From positions 1 to 19,706 of the forward strand of contig CAIKXW010000273.1 of assembly GCA_903831485.1 (NCBI GenBank): DNA of 19,706 bases, read 5' to 3'. Each line of letters starts with the position of its first letter. The first letter of the stretch is position 1. Source of the stretch: an uncultured Alphaproteobacteria bacterium. Lineage in GTDB: Bacteria > Pseudomonadota > Alphaproteobacteria > Caulobacterales > Hyphomonadaceae. Below the pieces are notes generated by a model. It saw only the letters and a list, made by a program, of their open reading frames with translations, was not told where the DNA came from and searched no databases. Both the position numbers and the translations under genes were made by a program. This document shows, piece after piece, positions 6,965 to 13,724 of this stretch.

Positions 6965-7449
6965 CTCGGCTTCTCCGCCTGACGCAGGTCCGCCGCTGCA
7001 TCCATCACGGCGCGCACAACCTTGTCGTAACCGGTACACCTGCACATATTCCCGGCCAGCCAGTACCGCACCTCCGTCTCCGTCGGATCCGGATTGCGAT
7101 CCAGCAGCGCCTTCGACGCCATCAGCAGACCCGGCGTGCAGAACCCACACTGAAGCGCCGCCTGCTCGAGAAACTGATGCTGAAGCGGATGCAGATGCCC
7201 ATTGTCAGCAAGCCCCTCGATCGTCTCGATCCGCGTCCCCTCAGCCTCGGGCGCGAGCATCAGGCAAGCGCACACCAGCCGGCCATCGACGATCACCGAA
7301 CACGCGCCACAATCGCCCGTGCCGCAACCTTCCTTGCTGCCCGTCAGCCGCAGCTCATCGCGCAGCGCATCCAGCAGCGACTGGCCGCCGCCGACGAGAA
7401 ACTCCACCGGCTCGCCATTCACCGTCGCGTTTACAACCATCCGGCTCAT
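6961..7449 (-). CDS. Molybdenum hydroxylase small subunit, two [2Fe-2S] clusters
   Basis: The 162-residue product has the standard two-domain fold of this electron-transfer subunit. A plant-type ferredoxin domain carries Cys42, Cys47, Cys50 and Cys62 (C-x4-C-x2-C-x11-C). The helical domain carries Cys101, Cys104, Cys136 and Cys138 in QCGFCTPG and MCRCTGY. It passes electrons from the Mo site to the FAD subunit. There is no twin-arginine signal, unlike some periplasmic family members. It starts at an ATG overlapping the FAD-gene stop by four bases (7446-7449) and ends overlapping the next gene by four bases (6961-6964), so the three subunits are translationally coupled. All cluster ligands are present; identification is secure, physiological substrate unknown. 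Confidence 0.96.
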   Translation of the reverse strand: MSRMVVNATVNGEPVEFLVGGGQSLLDALRDELRLTGSKEGCGTGDCGACSVIVDGRLVCACLMLAPEAEGTRIETIEGLADNGHLHPLQHQFLEQAALQCGFCTPGLLMASKALLDRNPDPTETEVRYWLAGNMCRCTGYDKVVRAVMDAAADLRQAEKPR

Positions 7450-8312
7450 GCGTTGGCCCTGTCCCTGGCAATCAATGCCGCGCGCCTTGCCAGCACGCAG
7501 GCAACCTTCGTCCGGTATTCCGCCGTGCCGCGCTTGTCGCTGATCGGCCTGCAGGCCCCCGCAACAGCCGCCTCCATCGTTGCCAACGCCGCATCATCGA
7601 GCGTCGTTCCAACAAGCGCCGCACCCGCTGCTTCCACCAGCAGGCACGTCGGCGCCACGGCGCCCACGCTCACACGTGCAGCGGTGCAAACGCCCCCCGC
7701 ATCCAGCGTCAGGCTAACGCCGACGCCAACAACCGCGATGTCCATCTCAGTCCGTGGGATAAGCCGCAAATACGCATCGCTCGACCGCGCCGTCCTTGCG
7801 GGCAACCTGAACGCCACCAATATCTCGTCGTCCGCCAGCGTCGTCTTGCCCGGCCCCGTTTGCACCTTCTCTACCGCCACCTCTCGCGAGCCACCCGGCC
7901 CCTCGATCACGCACACCGCGCCCGCCGCGATCAGCGCTGGAACACTATCCGCCGCTGGAGACGCGTTGCAGAGATTACCGCCAAGACTCGCCCGGCCCTG
8001 AACCTGTGTTGAGCCGATCAGGTTCGCCGCCTCGACCACGCCCGGCCACGCCGCCTTCAGCGCCTCATGCTCGCCTAACGTCGCGCCCGAGGTAGCGGCG
8101 CCGATCAAGAAACCGCCACCTTCGGAGCGAATCGCCATGAGTCCCGGTATGCGCTTGAGATCGATCACCACCTGCGGCTTCGTCCGCCCGCCACGCATCT
8201 GCACCAGAAGGTCCGTGCCGCCGGCCATCAGCCTCGCCGATCCCGCCGATGCGCGCAGCGCGTTTACGGCCTCGGCAACACTTGCAGGCGCGAGATAATC
8301 GACACCACTCAA
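7446..8312 (-). CDS. Molybdenum hydroxylase FAD-binding (medium) subunit
   Basis: The 288-residue product matches the CoxM/xanthine dehydrogenase FAD subunit in length and layout. The FAD pyrophosphate-binding AGGTDLL is at 30-36 and the second flavin motif GRASLGGNLCNASPAAD at 106-122; the C-terminal CO dehydrogenase flavoprotein domain ends with GTAEYRTKVACVLARRA. It delivers electrons from the iron-sulfur subunit to the final acceptor. The start is TTG at 8312, supported by GGAG six bases upstream (8322-8319); an in-frame stop a few codons further up leaves no better start. It is first in the FAD, Fe-S, Mo, MoaD-like operon and follows the NamZ-like gene by 43 bases. That gap holds a promoter candidate with an operator-like palindrome. 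Confidence 0.94.
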   Translation of the reverse strand: MSGVDYLAPASVAEAVNALRASAGSARLMAGGTDLLVQMRGGRTKPQVVIDLKRIPGLMAIRSEGGGFLIGAATSGATLGEHEALKAAWPGVVEAANLIGSTQVQGRASLGGNLCNASPAADSVPALIAAGAVCVIEGPGGSREVAVEKVQTGPGKTTLADDEILVAFRLPARTARSSDAYLRLIPRTEMDIAVVGVGVSLTLDAGGVCTAARVSVGAVAPTCLLVEAAGAALVGTTLDDAALATMEAAVAGACRPISDKRGTAEYRTKVACVLARRAALIARDRANA

Positions 8313-8338
8313 ATTGCGCTCCAGTTCTGGCCGAGCGC

Positions 8339-8367
8339 ACTATGTGAGCGAACGCTCAGTAGAGCAA
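8339..8367 (-). promoter_or_regulatory. Candidate promoter of the molybdenum hydroxylase operon with a palindromic operator in its spacer
   Basis: On the minus strand TTGCTC (8367-8362) is followed after 17 bases by CATAGT (8344-8339). The perfect inverted repeat TGAGCG-AA-CGCTCA (8345-8358) fills that spacer and overlaps the stop codon of the NamZ-like gene. The predicted start would leave a short leader carrying the GGAG before the TTG start of the FAD gene. The palindrome's size and position suit a TetR-type repressor, but no regulator gene is in the window. The -35 and -10 matches are partial. Confidence 0.42.
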
Positions 8368-9582
8368 GTACGGCTTCCGTGCGGCGATCCAGGCCTGCTC
8401 ATCTGGAATGGTGATCGCGTCCAGATCGGCCGCCGTGCTGTCCGGATCGTCGACCCATTCGCGCAGCTGCTTGCCGCCATTGATCACGTCGATGGCCAGC
8501 TCGCCATTCGTGTACTCGTATTTGAAGTCGAGCCCACGCCAGAGGTCATACTGCGGATACAGCCTGCGGATCGCCTTGAAGCCCAGCGCCTGTAGGCGCC
8601 AAGGCTTGAAGGCCTCGTGATCGTAGCTCGGATCTTCCGTATGGATCTGCACGCCATTGCACAGCTGTTTCATGTGCTTGTGGAACGTCGGCTCGAACCA
8701 GCAATCGCGCAGCCGGCAACCTTTCACCCATTCGGGCGCAAAGCTCTGCATCTCCGCAATCACGCGCTTGGCGTCGGTGTCCGGCGCGCCGAATAGTTCC
8801 AGCGGCCGCGTCGTCCCGCGCCCCTCGGACAGCGTCGCGCCCTCGATCATGACGGTCCCGGCATACGCCCGCGCCATCCAGAGGTTCGGCGCATTTGGGC
8901 TGGGGTTCACCCAGGTCCGCTCATGCAGGGGCCAGCCAAAGCCCGGACCTTCGTCCGGTTGATAGCCTTCCATCTCGATCACGCGATACTTCACATCGAG
9001 CTTGAAGTGATCGACGAACCACTTGCCCAACTCGCCAAGCGTCAGCCCATGCCGCATCGGTATCGGTCCGGCGCCGACAAAACTCTCCCACCCGTCGCGC
9101 AGCGTGAGTCCCTCCACCGGCCGCCCGATCGGGTTCGGCCGATCCAGCACCCAGACTTCCTTGCCATGCTCAGCCGCCGCCTCGATCACGTAGAGCAGCG
9201 TGGTGATGAATGTGTAGATTCGACACCCCACATCCTGCAGATCAACGAGCACAGTATCGAACGTGCTCATCATCTGGCCTGTAGGGCGACGCCCTTCGCC
9301 ATACAGGCTGAAAACCGGAATGCCGTGCAACGGATCGGTAAAATCCGGGCTCTCGATCATGTTGTCCTGCTTGTCGCCGCGCATGCCGTGCTGCGGCCCG
9401 AACGCCGCCGTCACGCGCACGTCGCCACACGCCGCCAGCGCATCCAGCGAATGCGTCAGGTCAGCCGTCACCGAAGCGGGATGCGCCACCAGCGCCACGC
9501 GCTTGCCCTTCAGCGGCGCACGCAGCGACGCGTCAGCAATCAGCCTGTCGATGCCAAACTTCATGGCCCCAGAACTTGGCAT
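8356..9582 (-). CDS. DUF1343 protein, NamZ-like (exo-beta-N-acetylmuramidase family)
   Basis: The 408-residue product belongs to the DUF1343 family, whose Bacillus member NamZ removes N-acetylmuramic acid from the non-reducing end of peptidoglycan fragments. Landmarks are VALVAHPASVT (29-39), FGPQHGMRGDKQDNM (61-75), VDLQDVGCRIYTF (113-125), LDRPNPIG (146-153), MRHGLTLGEL (176-185) and MIEGATLSEGRGTTRPLE (245-262). Many members read F-x-PEHG where this one has PQHG. No signal peptide is seen, so it is probably cytoplasmic and may act on recycled muropeptides. The ATG at 9582 is chosen for an AGGA five bases upstream; an ATG six codons later is possible. It follows the DOMON-like gene by 8 bases, indicating an operon. 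Family membership is secure; activity is inferred. Confidence 0.9.
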   Translation of the reverse strand: MPSSGAMKFGIDRLIADASLRAPLKGKRVALVAHPASVTADLTHSLDALAACGDVRVTAAFGPQHGMRGDKQDNMIESPDFTDPLHGIPVFSLYGEGRRPTGQMMSTFDTVLVDLQDVGCRIYTFITTLLYVIEAAAEHGKEVWVLDRPNPIGRPVEGLTLRDGWESFVGAGPIPMRHGLTLGELGKWFVDHFKLDVKYRVIEMEGYQPDEGPGFGWPLHERTWVNPSPNAPNLWMARAYAGTVMIEGATLSEGRGTTRPLELFGAPDTDAKRVIAEMQSFAPEWVKGCRLRDCWFEPTFHKHMKQLCNGVQIHTEDPSYDHEAFKPWRLQALGFKAIRRLYPQYDLWRGLDFKYEYTNGELAIDVINGGKQLREWVDDPDSTAADLDAITIPDEQAWIAARKPYLLY

Positions 9583-9590
9583 GTCTGTCC

Positions 9591-10142
9591 TCACTCCGGC
9601 GCTGGCAGGTCGATGACGAATCCTTCGGGCGCATGGAAGTCCGGATTCCCTTCCGGATGCTGAACAGCCCAGTAGGCTTTCCGCCCATCCGCTGCTTCGA
9701 TCACCGTGCTGATCGCAGCGCGCAACGGCGCATCCGCCGGAGGCAGCCCTTCGACGCCCGAAAGATCCAGCTCTGCCTTCAGCACGAACTGTCGGCCGAA
9801 CATCATCGTCCCTATCGGCGCTTCGCCGACTTGCACGACATTCCGCATGCCAGACCGCCGGCTGCGGAAACTGTAGGCCGCCCACTGCCCCGTCGGCGCG
9901 AAGTTGAATTCGACATAAGCCGGCGCATCCGCCTTCAGGATGAAGATCTCGAAACAGGTATGCTTCCAGAGTTCATCCGCACGGCTAGGGTTTGACAGCT
10001 CGGGGATCAGCAGCGCCCCGAGCTCGCCGTTCAGCCGGTACACCAGTTCAAGCTTTCCACCGGACTTGCGGCGCGCCTCGGCCGCCAGCCAATCCACGGG
10101 AAGCCGCGGCGAATCGGAATGGGGCTGCAGCGCGTGACTCAT
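9591..10142 (-). CDS. DOMON-like domain protein
   Basis: The 183-residue product resembles the alphaproteobacterial DOMON-like (CBM9-type beta-sandwich) family. Conserved-looking blocks are LWKHTCFEIFI (58-68), YVEFNFAPTGQWAAY (76-90), AISTVIEAADGRKAYWAV (143-160) and the end QHPEGNPDFHAPEGF (161-175). Such folds bind sugars or haem, but the ligand of this subfamily is unknown. There is no signal peptide, so it is probably cytoplasmic. It lies 32 bases after the cytochrome gene and 8 bases before the NamZ-like gene, all on the minus strand, and is likely co-transcribed with the latter. The pairing suggests a carbohydrate-related role, which is inference. Confidence 0.78.
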   Translation of the reverse strand: MSHALQPHSDSPRLPVDWLAAEARRKSGGKLELVYRLNGELGALLIPELSNPSRADELWKHTCFEIFILKADAPAYVEFNFAPTGQWAAYSFRSRRSGMRNVVQVGEAPIGTMMFGRQFVLKAELDLSGVEGLPPADAPLRAAISTVIEAADGRKAYWAVQHPEGNPDFHAPEGFVIDLPAPE

Positions 10143-10174
10143 AACCCGACCCTAGCGCCAGCCCAGTCTGCCGC

Positions 10175-10618
10175 CTACTGGCGAGACGCGATCAGCAGGT
10201 GCGCGATCAGGTCCCGTCGCTCATTGGCATCGCTCATCCCGTTCAGCCGCATGGATGTCCCGGGAACGAAACTGTCCGGCGATTGCAGCCACCGGTCCAC
10301 CAGCTCGGGCGTCCAGCCGGATGCATCGAAAGCCTTCAACGCGGGCGAGAAATCATAGTCCGCAACCGTAGCCACACCCCGGTCAAACACGCCATTCAGA
10401 TTGGGCCCAACCTTGTGACCCTTGTCCGCTGGCAGGAAGTGACAAGCCCCACACTTCTTGCCGAACAGCTCCTTGCCATTCGTCAGGTCCGCCGCAGTGT
10501 AAGGCGCTGGCAGGTCCGCCAACGTCGGGGCCGGGATAGCCGAACTCGTGGCGACAGGCGTCTCCCCGCCACAAGCCGCTAGCGCAAGCAGAACCGGAAT
10601 CATGCAGACTACGCGCAT
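10175..10618 (-). CDS. Lipoprotein class I c-type cytochrome
   Basis: The 147-residue product begins with a lipoprotein signal: MRVVCMIPVLL then LAAC with the lipidated Cys16. The mature part contains a haem attachment site CGACH (56-60), a conserved KVGPNLNGVFDRG segment (69-81) and PGTSM with the likely axial Met123. This is the small monohaem cytochrome c pattern (cytochrome c2/c550-like), anchored facing the periplasm. It heads the minus-strand run that includes the DOMON-like, NamZ-like and molybdenum hydroxylase genes, and is divergent from pgi with about 110 bases between starts. It could act in respiration generally; a link to the molybdenum hydroxylase is only positional, and the two probably sit in different compartments. 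Confidence 0.92.
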   Translation of the reverse strand: MRVVCMIPVLLALAACGGETPVATSSAIPAPTLADLPAPYTAADLTNGKELFGKKCGACHFLPADKGHKVGPNLNGVFDRGVATVADYDFSPALKAFDASGWTPELVDRWLQSPDSFVPGTSMRLNGMSDANERRDLIAHLLIASRQ

Positions 10619-10729
10619 TGCCTACCCGCCGCAAACAACTCTATCGCTAACCCGCTGCAGTCAGGACTCGCCAGCGGCATCGACGGCGCCACATCATCCG
10701 GAATGCCGGACCGCGCAAGGGAAAAAGCC

Positions 10730-12310
10730 ATGAGCCTCTCAAGCTGGAAACAGGTCGAAGCCGAAGCCGCCCGCATCGCCGCCACCGAACTTCGCACCCT
10801 CGCGAACCGCGCCGATATGGCACCCTTCGTCTGGACCGCGCCGCACCTCGAAGTCGACGTCGCGAAGCAACCCATCGACGTAGGAGCCATGGCCGCGATG
10901 CAGGCTCTCGCTGCCGAGCGCAAGCTCGCGGACAAGATCGCATCTCTTTTCGCCGCAGGCGTCGTCAACGCATCCGAAAGCCGCCCAGCCCTGCATTGGG
11001 CCCTGCGCGGCGGCGGCAAGGGCATCCCTGCCATCGAGGCGATGAACCGCGAAGCCGAAAAGGCCACCGCCTTCGCCAATCTCGCCCGCAAGGGCGGCCT
11101 CGGCTTTCCGCTAAAGACCATCCTGCACATCGGCATCGGCGGCTCCGACCTCGGCCCCCGCCTGATCTGGGACGCCTTGAGCGACTACAGCTCGACCGGC
11201 CCGGACATCCGCTTCGTAGCCAATGTCGACCCGGAAGACTTCCACGAAGCCACTGCTCACCTTGAGCCTGCGACCACGCTTGTCCTCGTCGTCTCGAAAT
11301 CCTTCAAGACGCCGGAGACCGCCTCGAACGCCCAACTCGCGCGCGACTGGCTTGTCGAACACCTTGGCGAGAAACAGGCGAACGACCATCTGGCAGCTGT
11401 CTCCTCCGCCCCTGACAAGGCAAGGGCCTGGGGCGCGAGCGAGGATCGCATCTTCCCAATGGATGAAGCCGTCGGCGGGCGCTACTCCGTCTGGTCATCC
11501 GTCGGCCTGTCGCTGCAGATCGCTCTTGGCGCCGAACGCTGGACGAAATTCCTCGCCGGCGCCGCCGAGATGGACGCCCACTTCCGCGACACGCCGCTCG
11601 CCCAGAACACGCCCGCCCGCCTCGCCATGATGGACGTATTCCTCCACACCGCGCTCGGCATCTCGAACCGCACCGTACTCGCCTACGCCCACCGCCTCCG
11701 CAAACTGCCGGACTTCCTCCAGCAGCTTGAGATGGAATCCAACGGCAAAAGCGTAGCCGACGATGCCGGCGGCCTCGTCGGCCCGACCGCCCCGATGGTC
11801 TGGGGCTCGGTCGGCACGCTCGGCCAACACTCGTTTCACCAACTGCTTCATCAAGGCATGCGCCAGACTGCCATCGAATTCATCGCCAGCCGCGACGCCG
11901 GCGCCGGCGACTGGGCACGCGGCCGCGCACTCCTCGCCAACGCCTTCGCCCAAGCCGAAGGCCTCCTCGCCGGCCGCTCATCGGCTGCAGCCAGCAAGCA
12001 ACTCGCAGATCAGGGCAAGACCGGCCCCAAAGCCGACGAACAGGCCCGCCACATGGAAATGCCCGGCAATCGTGGCTCCACGACTCTCCTTCTCAATGCG
12101 CTTACGCCTGAGGCCGTCGGAGCCCTCATCGCCCTCTACGAGCACCGCACCTTCGCCGCCGGAATTCTCTGGGGCATCAACCCCTTCGACCAGTGGGGCG
12201 TTGAACGCGGCAAGGTGCTCGCCGAAGAGTTGGACAAAGCGCTGGCCGGCGGCGACCCCGGCAAGCGCGATCCGTCCACGCTCCACCTGGTCCAGCGCAC
12301 ACGACGCTAG
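10730..12310 (+). CDS. pgi: Glucose-6-phosphate isomerase
   Basis: The enzyme interconverts glucose-6-phosphate and fructose-6-phosphate in glycolysis, gluconeogenesis and the Entner-Doudoroff loop. The 526-residue product has both family signatures: DEAVGGRYSVWSSVGL (245-260, with Arg251) and GILWGINPFDQWGVERGK (478-495). Catalytic residues can be placed: Glu336 in MESNGK, His374 in QLLHQG and Lys495. IGIGGSDLGPR (134-144) begins the first sugar isomerase domain. The ATG at 10730 is preferred over the in-frame ATG at 10703 because AAGGG lies eight bases upstream and the protein then begins at the usual position. It is followed after 50 bases by the patatin-like gene on the same strand and is divergent from the cytochrome gene. 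Confidence 0.97.
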   Translation: MSLSSWKQVEAEAARIAATELRTLANRADMAPFVWTAPHLEVDVAKQPIDVGAMAAMQALAAERKLADKIASLFAAGVVNASESRPALHWALRGGGKGIPAIEAMNREAEKATAFANLARKGGLGFPLKTILHIGIGGSDLGPRLIWDALSDYSSTGPDIRFVANVDPEDFHEATAHLEPATTLVLVVSKSFKTPETASNAQLARDWLVEHLGEKQANDHLAAVSSAPDKARAWGASEDRIFPMDEAVGGRYSVWSSVGLSLQIALGAERWTKFLAGAAEMDAHFRDTPLAQNTPARLAMMDVFLHTALGISNRTVLAYAHRLRKLPDFLQQLEMESNGKSVADDAGGLVGPTAPMVWGSVGTLGQHSFHQLLHQGMRQTAIEFIASRDAGAGDWARGRALLANAFAQAEGLLAGRSSAAASKQLADQGKTGPKADEQARHMEMPGNRGSTTLLLNALTPEAVGALIALYEHRTFAAGILWGINPFDQWGVERGKVLAEELDKALAGGDPGKRDPSTLHLVQRTRR

Positions 12311-12360
12311 ACATTCGCCCCCACAAGGCGGACTCTGCGGACCTTCCATGGGGATGGACG

Positions 12361-13710
12361 ATGCGCCTTGCTCTACTGTCATGCCTCGCGCTTGCCGCAT
12401 GCGCCGGCACGCCTGATACGCGTCCGATCAACCTGCCGCTCGCCGCCACACCATCGCCAAGAGCTGAGATCGACATCGCCGGCGATGGCGACGTCATCGC
12501 GCTCGCCCTGTCCGGCGGCGGCGCCCGCGCAGCCTCGTTCTCGCTCGGCGTGCTCCAGCAACTGCGTGACACGCGGGACTCCAATGGCGGCCGCCTGATC
12601 GACCGTGTGGCCCTCGTCACTGCCGTCTCCGGCGGCGCCATCACGGCTGCATGGTATGGCCAGCATGGCGCGGAAGGTCTCGACGGCCTCCGCGCCGCGG
12701 CCCTCGACAAGGACTGGCAGTCTCAACTCCATACGACCTGGGTGTCGCCCCAGAACTGGGAGCGTCTGATGCAGGGCGGCCTCAACGGGCCCGACAAGCT
12801 GTCGACATGGCTCGATAAGGAAGTCTTCAACGGAGCGAAGATGCGGGACATCAAGGCGCGCCCCCGCATCGTCATCAACGCAACCGACCTCTACAGCGGC
12901 GCGCCATTTGCCTTCGAGGCGCCCTGGTTCGACGCCATCTGCAGCGACCTCGATGCCGTGCGCCTGTCCGATGCAGTCGCCGCCTCGATGGCCGTGCCCG
13001 TCGCCTTCCGCCCTATCGTCGTTCGCACTTACGGCCGCGAATGCCCGCATGCACTCGCGCCCTGGGTCGCTGCCGCCGAAGCCAACCGCGCGGCGCCCAT
13101 GCTTCTGCGCGAGACTGCGCGATCTTTCCGCTTCTTCCGCGACAGCCAGCGCATGGACTACATCCACCTGACCGATGGCGGCGTCGCCGATAACTTCGGC
13201 GTCTCATCCATCGTCACGCTCCGCGCCGCTTCCGGAACGCCGCATGGACCATTTACCGCCCGCGACGCGGTGAAGCTCAAGCGCTTCACCTTCTTCATCG
13301 TCAATGCAGAGCGGAACGCTGAAGGCGACTGGCCCAAACGTGAATCCGGCCCCGACGGCCCGCAACTCGTCGAAGCGCTCCTCGGCGTCTCCGTCAACGC
13401 ACCCAAGCGCGCCGCCGCCGACGCCTTCGCTGGCGAGATGGAAAGATGGGAGCGCGATGTGATCGCCTGGCGCTGCAGCCTGACGCCTGAACGCGCCGCG
13501 GCCTTGGGCGCGCCTGAAAACTGGAAATGCACGGACGTCGATTTCCGCCTCGACATGATCTCGTTCGCTGACGCATCCGATGAGCGCTTTCGCGACCTGG
13601 GCAAAGCGGCGACGGCTGTCAGCCTTCCTAAGGAAACCATCGATAGCCTGATCGCAGGCGGTCGCGAAGCTATCGCCCGCAATCCGGAAGTCCTGGCGCT
13701 GACGCGCTGA
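12361..13710 (+). CDS. Patatin-like phospholipase family lipoprotein
   Basis: The 449-residue product starts with a lipoprotein signal peptide (LALAAC, lipidated Cys14). A patatin domain follows: the oxyanion-hole SGGGARA at 51-57, nucleophile Ser90 in TAVSGGAITAAWYG, and catalytic Asp272 in TDGGVADNFG. The elbow reads A-V-S-G-G rather than strict G-x-S-x-G, a variant that occurs in this lipoprotein group. Patatin enzymes use a Ser-Asp dyad to hydrolyse acyl esters of phospholipids; the substrate of this subgroup is unknown. With a lipid anchor it probably sits at the periplasmic face of the inner or outer membrane. It starts 50 bases after pgi and ends 14 bases before the convergent pbpC gene. 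Confidence 0.9.
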   Translation: MRLALLSCLALAACAGTPDTRPINLPLAATPSPRAEIDIAGDGDVIALALSGGGARAASFSLGVLQQLRDTRDSNGGRLIDRVALVTAVSGGAITAAWYGQHGAEGLDGLRAAALDKDWQSQLHTTWVSPQNWERLMQGGLNGPDKLSTWLDKEVFNGAKMRDIKARPRIVINATDLYSGAPFAFEAPWFDAICSDLDAVRLSDAVAASMAVPVAFRPIVVRTYGRECPHALAPWVAAAEANRAAPMLLRETARSFRFFRDSQRMDYIHLTDGGVADNFGVSSIVTLRAASGTPHGPFTARDAVKLKRFTFFIVNAERNAEGDWPKRESGPDGPQLVEALLGVSVNAPKRAAADAFAGEMERWERDVIAWRCSLTPERAAALGAPENWKCTDVDFRLDMISFADASDERFRDLGKAATAVSLPKETIDSLIAGGREAIARNPEVLALTR

Positions 13711-13724
13711 CGGTCCCACCCGAC

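Noticed and set aside
6951..8012. Plus-strand ORFs of 353 and 274 codons opposite the Fe-S and FAD subunit genes
   Set aside because: The minus-strand genes have all cofactor motifs and coupled starts; these plus frames are Ala/Arg/Pro-rich shadows.
8356..10175. Assigning the lipoprotein cytochrome as the proven electron acceptor of the molybdenum hydroxylase
   Set aside because: Only strand and proximity support it. The cytochrome faces the periplasm, while no hydroxylase subunit shows an export signal. Kept only as a low-interest hypothesis.
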